The notes under the pieces are model-generated. The model did not search any database. It was not told the origin of the DNA and was given only the letters and a program-made list of their open reading frames with translations. From Magnolia sinica (lineage: Eukaryota; Streptophyta; Magnoliopsida; Magnoliales; Magnoliaceae): 64,000 nucleotides of DNA. Numbering within the stretch: position 1 is the stretch's first letter; each line of letters begins with the position of its first letter. Positions 10,869 to 21,569 of this stretch are shown piece after piece. The stretch spans positions 69,689,001 to 69,753,000 of the forward strand of contig NC_080586.1 of NCBI RefSeq assembly GCF_029962835.1. Reading direction: 5' to 3'. Position numbers and translations under genes: made by a program.

Positions 10869-12604
10869 GTTCTAGAAGCATTTGGCAATGCCAAAACTGT
10901 TAGAAACAACAACTCAAGGTAAATATCTATTTCCTTGTGGCTTTTCTTTACATCTCTAATCAGTCTGAAGTTATCGTTTCATCATGTTTGTGGTCCAGTT
11001 TTAATGTTAAGAAAACTTATTGTGCTCTACCTTTTTATTCTCTTCATGGCATTACAATGAAGTCATTTTGGTAAATTTGTGGAGATCCAATTTGACAAGA
11101 ATGGAAGGATATCAGGAGTAGCTATTAGAACTTACTTACTTGAAAGATCGCGTGTTTGCCAAATTTCAAATCCTGAGAGAAACTACCATTGCTTTTACCT
11201 TCTTTGTTCAGCACCACCTAAGGTAGTTATTCTCTTCTTTCACCTTACTTACTTCCTTATCTGTCTGAGATAAACAGCTGCCGTCTCGTTTACTTTCTTT
11301 GCATCATAAGACTATATGCCATTTTTTTATACTTAAAGAGCCATGATTTTGGAATTGTTGACTCAACCTTGCAAGATATTGAGAAGTACAAATTGGGGAA
11401 CCCTAAATCATTCCATTACCTCAACCAATCTAATTGTTATGATCTAAATGGAGTAAATGATGCTCATGAATATCTTGCAACCAGGAGGTCTATGGATATA
11501 GTTGGAATCAGCGAGCAAGAACAGGTCAACCTTCTCCTGTCAATCTGATGCTATGTTGGGTCCACCTCTGGGTAGAAATTATTTCTTAGATTTGGTTGCT
11601 CAATCAGATTTTTGATAGTTACTGTTCTCTTCAAGCGCTATTTTCAGGGTTGTAGCTGCTATTCTTCATATTGGTAATATTGATTTTACAAAGGGAAAGG
11701 AGATAGACTCATCTGTCGTTAAGGATGAAAAGTCTAGATTCCATCTTAAAATGACAGCTGAACTTCTCATGTATATCCCTAGAACTATGTTCCCTTTTGT
11801 TCTATATAATGGAATGTAGCTTGCTATCTATCACGATTGTTTGTTAATATCAGTTTATCTGGACTAAATCTTGTGTGGTAGGTGTGATGCCCAGAATTTG
11901 GAAGATGCTCTGATTAAACGTGTGATGGTGAGACCTGAAGAAGTCATTACGAGAACGCTAGATCCTATTAATGCAATTGTTAGCCGGGATGGTTTAGCAA
12001 AAACAATATACTCCTGCCTATTTGATTGGTAAAAGAGCTTGTATATGGTGGAGTTGTTTATGGAATTTTATACATTTAGTTGGAAAGGAATGTTTTCATG
12101 GTGTATTAATTTTAGTATCAAAGTAATTTGTTTTATTCTTTTTCTATCTTACAGACTTGTGGATAAAATCAATGTTTCAATTGGGCAAGACCCGAACTCG
12201 AAATCATTAAGTGGAGTTCTTGATATATATGGTTTTGAAAGTTTTAAGTGTAATAGGTAAGCCATTAATTAACTGAAGCACCAGCAACTTTGTTGCTGCA
12301 TAACATGATTGATCAATCTCGATTTCCTTGTTGATATTTCCTTATATTTCATGGTAAATAGTTTTGAGCAGTTCTGCATTAATTTCACAAATGAGAAGCT
12401 GCAAGAGCATTTTAACCAGGTTAGCTTACTCCATGACAAGTTGTTGCCTCTATCTTGGAAACCTCTAATATCTTGATTTTTTCTTGGGTTATGTACTGGC
12501 AGCATGTCTTCAAAATGGAACAGGAAGAGTACACAAAAGAGGAAATCAATTGGAGGTACATAGAGTTTGTTGATAACCAAGATGTGCTAGATCTGATTGA
12601 GAAG
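10869..12604 (+). pseudogene. Captured fragment of a myosin XI gene (motor domain, eight exons with introns)
   Basis: Plant class XI myosins are actin-based organelle motors of about 1500 residues. Eight exons are visible: 10869-10918, 11063-11222, 11376-11524, 11648-11770, 11882-12028, 12155-12256, 12362-12419 and 12503-12604, nearly all with GT donors and AG acceptors. They read in order [109 protein letters not shown] and [19 protein letters not shown]. This spans from just upstream of switch I through switch II into the relay region. The P-loop, converter, neck and tail are absent. A one-base frame loss near the second exon end and a TGA formed across the 12028/12155 junction (tryptophan expected) make it nonfunctional. 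Retained introns mean DNA-level capture, not retroposition. Confidence 0.93.
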
Positions 12605-13402
12605 GTTTTTTGTCTGCTGCCTGATGCAATCCTTTATATTCATTCATGAAGAACTGGTGCTTATTTTGGTTGCCTCATGATCAATTCTATTGAGAATGCA
12701 CATAAATGATCATAAATATTGCAAAATAGTTAATTATTGTTAGTTTGAGAGTTACATAAATGACTAAGGTCTGCTAAATAATTTGGAAATGTTTTAATAT
12801 AAAAACTGATCAGCAAGTTGCAACAAACATGCACTCATAAAACTCATATGTAGATGCTTGTACACAAATCTATAGATTGGCATGCAAATGGGATATTTTA
12901 TTTCCTAACAGTAAAAGTATTTATGAATCACTTGATTAATGAGGCAGCCTTGGTCATAGCATCAAACTACAATTGGCAGGATTTTCTAGCCAACCATGCA
13001 TGAACATGAATTGCAGGGTGATGCATAACATTGAACCGACATCAAGCAGGCTTCTGTTTCTCCTGCTTTTTCTTCCCCAAATGGAAATGGGATACATACA
13101 GGAAGGTCATGGAACCATTGCTTCCTGATGCTACTCAATTGTTGACCTTAAGAATGAGGCACTTCCAAACACATCCTTATTTCTTACAATTAACCAACTC
13201 GATGGTTTGATATTGCTAATGCCAAGGATTCTAATCTGATGGTTGACAGAACTACTGGAATAGAGCAAGTTTTATTGCCCTGATGTGATTTTCATTAAGT
13301 TCAACTGTTCAAGAGAACCACTTCAAAGTCTATTTAAAATATTTGTAGACTGACCTCTCAAACATGGACTTTTCAACGTTATGATTTCGAATCATTGTAC
13401 AG
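12605..13402. other. CACTA interior, nothing recognised
   Basis: Follows the last myosin exon. I could not find the next myosin exon here and see no other coding signal before the LACS exons. Confidence 0.5.
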
Positions 13403-13667
13403 AAATCCAAGGGCGAGGAAGTACATTCTTGATGAGCTCAATAATGCCGGTCGTAAACACAATGTATGTCATTGCTTTTGTAGTTCTCTAGTCAATTAAT
13501 TCTATGCATGTTATGTTCTTGACTGACCCGAAAGACATTGTCACAGCTTAGAGGGTTTGAGCTGTTAAAATCAGTTCATTTGGAACTAACTCCTTTCAAC
13601 ATTGAGAGGGACTTGATTGCTCCCAACTTTCAAATTGAAAAGGCCACAATTACTCAAATACTATAAA
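13403..13667 (+). pseudogene. Captured fragment of a long-chain acyl-CoA synthetase gene (two exons)
   Basis: LACS enzymes activate fatty acids to acyl-CoA. Exon 1 (13403-13463, after a TACAG acceptor and before a GTATGT donor) reads RARKYILDELNNAGRKHN. Exon 2 (13547-13667, after CACAG and before GTATGT) reads GFELLKSVHLE and ERDLIAPNF and ends in a Leu-Lys-Tyr-Tyr-Lys-like end in another frame. These match the C-terminal region of plant LACS proteins, where the consensus is close to GFEMLKAVHLE and ERDLITPTF. The adenylation core is missing. A frame change near the end of exon 2 shows decay. The LACS subclass is not certain from so short a piece. Confidence 0.8.
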
Positions 13668-14062
13668 GTATGTCTATAGACTCTCTATTGCTACATGCTT
13701 TTACTTATTTCGCTTTCTATGAGCATTCTCATATGCATAAAATCAATGCTAGTCTACACTATCTGTTAAGGATAGCAATGCTAGTATCACACCAAAATAT
13801 CTGTACCCATATGCATTGTCGATACTTGGAAGTTAATATAATCATTTACTCTGTTTTACAATCTTTAAAATCTTTATTTGTAAATCTGTGCCCATATGCA
13901 TTGTCAGAGAAACTAAAAAACTTACTCATTCTCATATTGCATTGTGGAATATGCATCCATTATTCAAAGAAATGGCGACATTCCAAGCACTCACACTCTC
14001 TCCTTGCTAGTTAAATTGGTGAGTCTTCTTTCCTTCATACTATATGATTCATTGAAGAAGTA
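13668..14062. other. CACTA interior, nothing recognised
   Basis: AT-rich. The 114-codon open frame at 13670-14014 begins inside the LACS donor site and resembles nothing known to me. Confidence 0.45.
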
Positions 14063-14440
14063 GCCTAGTCATTTGGACAGGCCTATGTTTATATATTATC
14101 TCGAAATTGATGAAGTAGATCCGGATGTGTGTCGGAGCTATCCGGATGTTGAGCGGGAGTCCCTGGAAGGTAGGAACCACTGTTATGACCATGATGAAGC
14201 CGTCCATTCCTATGGACAGTAATAGGGGTGGCCTGGCCATTTGGACAGACCTATGTTTATATATTATCTTGAAATTGATGAAGTAGATCCGGATGTACGT
14301 CGGAGCTATCTGGATGTTGAGTGGGGATCCCTGGAAGGTGGGAACCACTGTTATGACCATGATAAAGCTGTCTATTTCTTATGGACAGCATTGGAGGGGC
14401 TTGACCATTTGGACAAGTCGTGTTTATATCTGTATTTGCA
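14063..14440. repeat. 168-bp tandem repeat, about 2.25 copies
   Basis: Units begin at 14063, 14231 and 14399 with GCCTNGNCCATTTGGACA-like starts and share GAAATTGATGAAGTAGATCC and GGAACCACTGTTATGACCAT. Two units are complete and the third stops after about 40 bases, just before the telomere-like array. Because 168 is divisible by three, open frames run through it on both strands; these are by-products. Confidence 0.9.
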
Positions 14441-14445
14441 GGGAC

Positions 14446-16917
14446 CACACCCTTAACCTAAACTACACCCTTAACCTATAACCTAAACTTTAACCTATAA
14501 CGTATAACCTATAACCTAAACCTAAACCTATAACCTATAACCTATAACCTAACCTAAACCTAAACCTAAACCTGTAACCTAAACCTATAACCTATAACCT
14601 AAACCCGATCCTAAACCCGATCCCGAACCCGAACCCGATTTCCTAAACCTATAACCTATTCTCAATTCCCTAAAGCTATAACCTAAAACCTAAAACCTAT
14701 AACCTAAACCTAAACCTAACCTCAACCTATAACATAAACCTAACCTAAACCTAAAATCTAAATCTAAACCTAAACCAAAACCTATAACCTTAACCTAAAC
14801 CAAAATTTATAACCTATAACCTAATCTTAACCTAAACCTAAACCTATAACCTAAAGCTATAAACTAAAACCTAAACCTAAACATAAAACCTAAATGTATT
14901 CTCAAATTCCTAAACCTAAACCTACACCTAACCCTAATCTCAACTCCCTAACCTAAACCTAAACCTAAACTTGAAAACCCAAACCTAAACCCGATCTCGA
15001 ACCCGAACCCGATTTCCTAAACCTAAACCTTAACCTATTCTCAATTCCTTAAAGCTATAACCTATAACCTATAACATATAACCTAAACCTAAACCTTAAC
15101 CTTAACCTATAACCTAAACCTAAACCTTAACCTTAACCTATAACCTAAACCTTAATCTAAACCTATAACCTAAACCTAAACCTATAACCTTAACCTAAAC
15201 CAAAACCTATAAACTAAACCATAACCTATAACCTATATATAACCTATAAACTAAACTTATAACCGATAACCTAAACCTAAAACCTAAACCTAAACCTATA
15301 ACCTATAACCTAAAGCTAAACCTAAAACCTAAATGTATTCTCAAATCCCTAAACCTAAACCTACACTTAATCTTAATCTCAACTCCCTAACCTAAACCTA
15401 AACCTAAACTAAAAAACCCAAACCTAAACCCGATCTCGAACCCATATATGATTTCCTAAACCTAAACCTTAACATATTCTCAATTCCCTAAAGCTATAAC
15501 CTATAACCTATAACCTATAACCTACAACTAAACCTAACCTAAACCTATAACCTTAACCTAAATCTAAAACCTAAACCTAAACCTAAAACCTAAATGTATT
15601 CTCAAATCCTTAAACCTAAACCTATCCCTAATCCTAATCTCAACTCTTTAACCTAAACCTAAACTTGAAAACCTAAACTAAACCCGATCTCAAACCCAAA
15701 CCCAATTTCCTAAACCTAAACCTTAACCTATACTCAATTTCCTAAACCTATAACCTAAAACCTAAACCTAAGCCTTAACCTAAACCTAAACCTTAACCTA
15801 TACTCAATTTCCTAAACCTATAACATAAAACCTAAACCTAAGCCTTAACCTAAACCTTAACCTAAACCTAAACCTATAACCTAAACCTAAACCAAAACCT
15901 ATAACCTAAACCTTAACCTATAACCTATAACCTAAACTTATAACCTGTAACCTAACCTTAACCTAAACCTAAAACCTAAACCTAAACCTATTACCTAAAC
16001 CTACCTAAAACCTAAACCTAAAGCTAAAACCTAAATGTTTTCTCAAATCCCTAAACCTAAACCTACACCTAATCATAATCTCAACTCCCTAACCTAAACA
16101 TAAACCTAAACTTGAAAACCCAAACCTAAACCCGATCCCACACCCAAACCTAATTTCCTAAACCTAAACCTTAACCTATTCTCAATTCCCTAAAGCTATA
16201 ACCTATAACCTACACCTAAACCTAACCTAAACTTATAACCTTAACCTAAACCTAAAACCTAAACCTAAACCTAAAACCTAAATGTATTCTCAAATCCTTA
16301 AACCTAAACCTATACATAATCCTAATCTCAACTCCTTAACCTAAACCTAAACTTGAAAACCCAAACTAAACCCGATCTCAAACCCAAAACTGATTTCTTA
16401 AACCTAAACCTTAACCTATTCTCAATTTCCTAAAGCTTTAACCTATAACCTATAAACTAAACCTAAACCTTAACCTAAACCTATAACTTAAACCTAAACC
16501 TAAACCTATAACCTTAACCTAAACCAAAACCTATAACCTATAACCTTAACCTAAACCAAAACCTATAACCTAAACCTTAACCTATAACCTATAACCTATA
16601 ACTTAAACTTATAACCTATAACCTAACCTTAACCTAAACCTATAACCTATAATCTAAACCTATAACCTAAAACCTAAACCTAAACCTAAAACCTAAATGT
16701 ATTCTCAAATTCCTAAACCTAAACCTACACCTAATCCTAATCTCAACTCCCTAACATAAATCTAAACCTAAACTTGAAAACCCAAACCTTAACCCGATCC
16801 CGAACCCGATTTCCTAAACCTAAACCTTAACTTATTCTCAATTCCCTAAAGTTATAACCTATAACCTATAACCTTAACTTAAACCTAAACCTAAAACCTA
16901 AAGCTTAACCTAAACCT
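14446..16917. repeat. Degenerate telomere-like (CCCTAAA-related) array with higher-order structure
   Basis: About 2.5 kb is built of 6-7-base units such as CCTAAA and CCTATAA, the C-rich-strand form of the plant telomere repeat, with few exact CCCTAAA heptamers. Landmark words recur in fixed order: TGTATTCTCAAAT near 14896, 15335, 15596, 16037, 16284 and 16699; AACCCGATC/T-type words; and TATTCTCAATTCCCTAAAG. The spacings of the first landmark alternate (439, 261, 441, 247, 415), giving a composite period near 690-700. That pattern means segmental amplification, not simple telomere slippage. It lies inside the CACTA transposon. Confidence 0.92.
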
Positions 16918-17116
16918 AGGTTTTGAGTTTAAAAGTCCATCCTAGGTTTGAACACATTACTCATGTTAGATTTTGCCATAGTTTAGAAGATTTGTAGGTA
17001 CATTTTTTATTTCTTCATATATAAGTGTTTTTTTTTTTTTTTTTGTCTTTCTTCCTTTTGAGATGTGTATAAAGGCATGCTTATTTCATTGTGTATACAA
17101 ATGCTGTTTTATACAG
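16918..17116. other. CACTA interior spacer with poly-T run
   Basis: A T run near 17029-17044 and the polypyrimidine tract and acceptor (ATACAG, ends 17116) of the next captured exon. Nothing else is seen. Confidence 0.4.
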
Positions 17117-17301
17117 GCTGACAAGCTAAAAAAGTCAGTGGAGGATGAAAATCATTTTCTCAAGGGAAGGGTTTCAGAACTTGAAAGTGATCTTGTGTCG
17201 AAGTCCACAGAAGTTACATCTGCAGTTTAAAGGAAAGAAGAAGCTCTATCTTCTGCATTTGCTGAAATTGATCGTTTGAAGGAAGAATATTCTGTAAAAA
17301 T
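17117..17301 (+). pseudogene. Captured exon of an unidentified coiled-coil protein
   Basis: Between an ATACAG acceptor and a GTAATC donor the plus strand reads ADKLKKSVEDENHFLKGRVS, then ELESDLVSKSTEVTSAV, and after a TAA in place of an expected glutamine codon RKEEALSSAFAEIDRLKEEY. Charged and hydrophobic heptads indicate a coiled coil. I do not recognise the parent; kinesin, golgin or another plant filament-like protein would fit. A second short exon may follow at 17527 (after TATCAG), but that is weak. Like the myosin and LACS pieces it lies on the plus strand with splice sites, so DNA capture is likely. Confidence 0.6.
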
Positions 17302-17599
17302 GTAATCATTATTGAATGCATATGGAGGGTGTTTACTGTGTTGGAGTGTATTTGTTTCTTGAACATGAGGGCATGCCTTAGTTGTAATTCTTATGATAGG
17401 TTGAGTAAAGTGAAGTATTGTTTATTTAGAAATGTGAATGTAGGATGCATTGTATGATTTGATTGCTATTTGTAATAAATGCATCATTTTTTTTTCTAAT
17501 TGCATTTTATATAATATTTTTATCAGCATTAAGCTTAGATGAGTTGTCAATCACAGCAGGTTCTTGCAATGGAAATAGGTCGTATTATTACAATTTTTA

Positions 17600-18088
17600 C
17601 AAAAATACCAACAAATATAATCCGTAGTTATAGCGATGGCTTTTGTCCGTAACTATTGGTATCTATTGCTACGGATATTGTCTGTAGCTATTGGTATCTA
17701 TTGCTATGGATATAATCCATAGCTATTTGTATTTATTGTTACGGATATTATTGGTGTTATTGGTATCTATTACTACGGATAAAATCCCTTTTGCTACGGA
17801 TACGATCCGTAGCACGTTCGTCGTTATTCGTAGGGTAGCTAAAGGTATTGCTACAGATATAATCTATAGCTATTGGTATCTATTGCTATGGATATAAACC
17901 GTAGCTATTGGTATCTATTGCTACGGATTATATCCATAGCTATTGCTATCTATGGCTACAGATATAATCCGTAGCTAGACCTTTAGCTACCCCACCAATA
18001 ACGAAGGACGTGCTATGGATTATATCTGTAGCAAAAGGGCTTTTGATACAGTTTTTGGCCGTAGCCTTTGCCCGTTTTTCTTTTAGTG
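17600..18088. repeat. CACTA right subterminal palindrome array and terminus
   Basis: About ten diverged copies of TATTGCTACGGATATAATCC followed by GTAGCTATTGG occur in both orientations, ending in the terminus GCCCGTTTTTCTTTTAGTG. Subterminal repeats of this density are the expected transposase-binding zone of CACTA elements. Open frames across the array are accidental. Confidence 0.8.
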
Positions 18089-18246
18089 AATTCACTTTTG
18101 ATATTTGATAAATCCTCACAATTACTCTCTTTTATTCCATATTTAGATTTAGATCTTTTTTTAGTTATAGTTTTAGTTCCTTTCAAAATATGTATAAGTT
18201 TAGTCCTTATGGATTCGACCTTGTTCTCACGATTTATTACCACATC

Positions 18247-18316
18247 GCGACCCTACACTTGGGGTTGTGAACAAGTTTTTAGACAAACTTGTTCACAACC
18301 CCAAGTGTAGGGTCGC
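18247..18316. repeat. Perfect 32-bp inverted repeat at the LTR-A/LTR-B junction
   Basis: 18247-18278 (GCGACCCTACACTTGGGG...) and 18285-18316 are exact reverse complements separated by the six bases TTAGAC. They are the 3-prime ends of two Athila LTRs in opposite orientation, each still followed by a few bases of the sequence that normally precedes the PBS. A less perfect match continues outward on both sides. Confidence 0.95.
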
Positions 18317-19620
18317 AATATAGTAATAATCTTGGTAAGACCGAGGTCGAATCCATAGGGACTGAAACTTGTACGTTTCTGAAATTAACTAGAAGTAGAA
18401 TTAGAAGAATATATAAAACTAATTCTGAAGTATTTGAGAGAGTAATTGTGAATACAGTAATTAAAACTAAGAATTTGACGGTGAGAACTAGGGTGCCAAG
18501 GATCCACTTGTAGTGATCAGAGAGCCCTCTTGCTTGATTCAAGTAACACAATTAGAATTGTCTATTCTATCCAATTGCAAAATATATTAATAAAACCAAA
18601 TCTGAACTCCATTGTCCTAATTCTCAATGAAGGAGAACTATGATAATTGGCAGGGATTCCATCACTAAATCATGCCCAGGAGACAATAGCAAACAACAGG
18701 ATTTACCATTCTCATAATCTCAAAGTAGGAGAATTGTGAAGATTATAAAGGATTCCATCACCCTACCATACCCAAGAGACGATAGTGAACAATAGAACTT
18801 ACTATTTCACAATCTCAAATCAGAAAAAGAATATACTCAAAGTTATTGCAGATCTACTGTAATTTGAGTCACAATAAACCATTAAAAACTGAAAGTATTC
18901 CTTAAATATCAAATTAGAATCCATATAGTTCAACATAAACATAAATCAAAGCAATAGAAACATTTCATCATGCTACAAACTTCACCTCTTAGCCCTAGCT
19001 AAGAGGTTTAGCCAACCATGGACATGATTGTACCAAAGTCTCTTAAGAAAAACATGAAAATAATTAAGGAAGAAGAAGAAAAACTCTTGGCGACAGCTTC
19101 TCCACCTTTTTGCTCCGCTCTTTAAACCCTAAAAATCCCTAGGAACATTCTAGGAAGTCCTATTTATAGTTGTGGAACTCCAACTTTCGCACCTAGTTGG
19201 AAAACTCTAAAAACTACCTCAAATTTACGCAGTTTGCTAAAATAAACTTCACTCTACGTAGTTTTCCAAAATAAACTTCACTCTGCACAATTTTACAAAA
19301 TGACTCAGAGTTTCAGAATATACTTTTTCAGGACGATTTCAGGATTTCTTTTCTTCACTTCAAATCTTTGATTCTCTTCATTCCTCACTTGGTTTTCTTG
19401 GATATTTAGCATGTGAATTCTTCAATCTTGGTCTCCTAAGATCCATCCATTGCCTTGGTAATTCCTAAGCATCAAATCCATGCATTTAGCACCCTTTTCA
19501 ATCCAAGTTCTTAAATTCACCTTGCAATACAAACATGAGTAAAATAGAACATTAAGCATTATCATGTTTATAAAACCAAGATATAAATGGGGGATAATTT
19601 ACAATATTTGACCCTCAACA
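18290..19620 (-). repeat. Athila LTR-B, full length, minus orientation
   Basis: 1331 bp, from TGTTCACAACCCC to GACCCTCAACA, the reverse of LTR-A and LTR-C. A TATA box in reverse (TATTTATA, 19161-19168) matches those of the other LTRs. The sequence to its right (CAATCCCCAACCAGCATTTT) is the reverse complement of a polypurine tract next to an LTR start, so it is the 3-prime LTR of a minus-oriented copy. Confidence 0.85.
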
Positions 19621-21362
19621 CAATCCCCAACCAGCATTTTACTAGTCTCGAGTAAAGTATGCAAAAAAATATTTCGAAAACCATTGTATAATTTTCATAA
19701 GCTGAAGAGGTTTCAAAAACAATCCAGATAATAGAGCTTCAAAATACATCAATGTTGAGCATTATTCTCTCCTAAACTCTAGCACTTGGTAACTTCATAA
19801 TCAAGTTCAAAGAATTAATCCATCAATTAGAACAATTCCAAACATTAAGTTCCATAGGTGTATAATGAAGTCTAGACTTATCACAATCAAAGGTTCAATT
19901 CTTCATTTTCACGATAACATTGATAATCTAAAGAGCATTCAAGATAACCAAAACGTAAATCGAAACTTACCTTACAATTCATCTTTTAATTCCCTCTTTT
20001 ATTCCTCCAGCTTTTGATTTTTCCATCGATGGTTTTCACGCTATGTCAACCTTTTTAAAAATCTTTAATAAGTGGCCTTTTCGAAGACAACTATTTTTTT
20101 TAGTTAGGTATTATTTATTATTATTATTTTTTAAACATGATGGACAAATTCCCCAGGTTGGTTCCTTTCATGCTAAATATTCACCAAGTTAATAATTCAA
20201 TGCTGACTGAAGCTTTAATGTGAAAGTTAAATGTGACACATGAAATCATAACTCAACCATTGTTTAAAACTCCTAATCATGGATTAATAATTCGAACTGA
20301 TTTTGAAATCTCTAAACAACTAAATTCAAGAAACAAATCATCAACATTAAGCATCTTATACTTCATTTTAAAAAAAAAAAAGAATTTTCGTAAATTTTGC
20401 TCAAAGACTAAGAAAACAACTGATTTGTCTGTCGAATCACATAAGCAACCAATCAAGTAAATTCTAAGAAAACAACTGATTTGTCTACCAAACCACATAA
20501 GCAACCAATCAAGTAAATTCTTTGTCCATTAAATCGACCATAATTTGCATATCAAAATTTTCAATGTTTCAAGTTGAAATCGGTTTGGGAAGCGATTAAT
20601 TGTGTACTTAAGAATGCGTTAGGTATGATAAAAATAGAGATTGAATTTTGGATTATTAGAGTTTGATCAACTGTGTAATCTATCACCTAAGTTCTTGCGC
20701 TCAATTGATTAAGAGATGGTGTGAATATCATGCTAATCTAAATCACAAGACACATTCAATTTGTCTTCTGTAAGACATGTTAGAAGTTCTGATTATTAGT
20801 ATGTGAATCATTTATAGATGGTGAGAATCGAGTCTGGAGAATTTTATGCACCTTAAAAGAAGAAAAGAACCAGTTGAAAAAACAGATATCGACAAAGAGG
20901 TCATGAAAGAGAATAAAAAGAATGAAAAATATGGAAAAGAATGTAAAAATATAAAGAATGAATAAAAAATTAACTGTCAATATAAAAACAAAGACTGGAA
21001 AAAGAAGGAAAATGAGATAAGTTAAAAATCAGTACTTGAGTTTCAAACTGATCTTGAAGTGATGAGTATGGCTAACATGATGAACTAATAGTATTCATAT
21101 AGGAAGTAAGTTGATTTTCACTGAGCACATTTAAAAACTTGATATGCAAATTATGTTCGATTTAATAGACAATGAATTTACTTCATTGGTTGCTTATGTG
21201 GTTCGAATCTAAGTTTTCAAAACCCCACTTTCATATCTTAATTCTACCCATTCATACTTAGGTGTACAAAAGATTGTTTTCCTAGAGAGGTTTTGGAGAT
21301 TAAGCATTGAGATTTATTTCACGTATACTTTGCTCGGGACTAGAAAAATGCGGGTTAGGGAT
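19621..21362. mobile_element. Athila 3-prime internal non-coding region, present as two opposed arms
   Basis: The left edge CAATCCCCAACCAGCATTTT and the right edge AAAATGCGGGTTAGGGATTG are inverted versions of the same PPT-side sequence, and the words CACATAAGCAACCAAT (near 20500) and ATTGGTTGCTTATGTG (near 21186) repeat the relation further in. The two arms belong to opposed copies that meet between them. A local duplication carries AAGAAAACAACTGATTTGTC twice (near 20411 and 20466). No protein is recognisable, which is usual for this part of Athila-like elements. Confidence 0.65.
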
Positions 21363-21569
21363 TGTATTGAGGGTCAAATATTGCATATTATCCCTCATTT
21401 ATATCTTGGTTTTATAAACATGATAATGCTTAATGTTCTATTTTACTCATGTTTGTATTGCAAGGTGAATTTAAGAGCTTAGATTGAAAAGGGTGTTAAA
21501 AGCATGGATTTGATGCTCAAGAATCACCGAGGCAATTGATGGATCTTAGGAGATGAAGATTGAAGAATT

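Larger units (their letters stand above)
7319..18088 (+). mobile_element. CACTA (EnSpm/CMC) transposon carrying host gene fragments
   Basis: The left terminus is CACTACCAAAAAAGGGGGC and the right terminus reads in reverse complement CACTAAAAGAAAAACGGGC. Both are flanked by the 3-bp duplication AAT (7316-7318, 18089-18091). Subterminal zones at both ends carry GCTACGGAT/ATCCGTAGC palindromes, as CACTA elements use for transposase binding. At 10,770 bp it has the size of an autonomous element, but I recognise no TNPD- or TNPA-like protein. Its interior holds fragments of at least three host genes on the same strand (myosin XI, LACS, a coiled-coil protein), an L18a retropseudogene, a 168-bp tandem repeat and a telomere-like array. 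It is best explained as a non-autonomous, gene-capturing CACTA that relies on transposase in trans. Confidence 0.85.
6276..18273 (+). repeat. Athila LTR-A, interrupted by the CACTA element
   Basis: The LTR is present as 6276-7318 and 18089-18273, about 1.2 kb when the CACTA insertion is left out. It begins TGTTAAGGGTCAAAT and ends TTGGGGTTGTGAACA. A TATA box (TATAAATA, 6724-6731) marks its promoter. The bases AAT are duplicated around the insert, and sequence continuity with LTR-C and LTR-D across the gap shows that the CACTA landed inside the LTR. Confidence 0.85.

Noticed and set aside
10869-12604. A functional host myosin gene
   Set aside because: Only part of the motor domain is present, the frame is broken and there is no promoter, P-loop or tail.
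14049-14360. 103-codon minus-strand frame with an internal repeat
   Set aside because: It is produced by the 168-bp tandem repeat (a multiple of three); the repeated protein words are a by-product.
14446-16917. True chromosome end or a recent telomere-fusion site
   Set aside because: Units are degenerate, organised in higher-order blocks and enclosed by CACTA termini with a target duplication.
14446-18088. CRISPR-like array
   Set aside because: The repeats are contiguous, variable and without unique spacers, and the DNA is clearly eukaryotic.
18013-18551. Several overlapping frames on both strands
   Set aside because: They lie in the CACTA end and Athila LTR sequence; similar frames recur in each LTR copy (for example 30975-31273 and 33210-33523).
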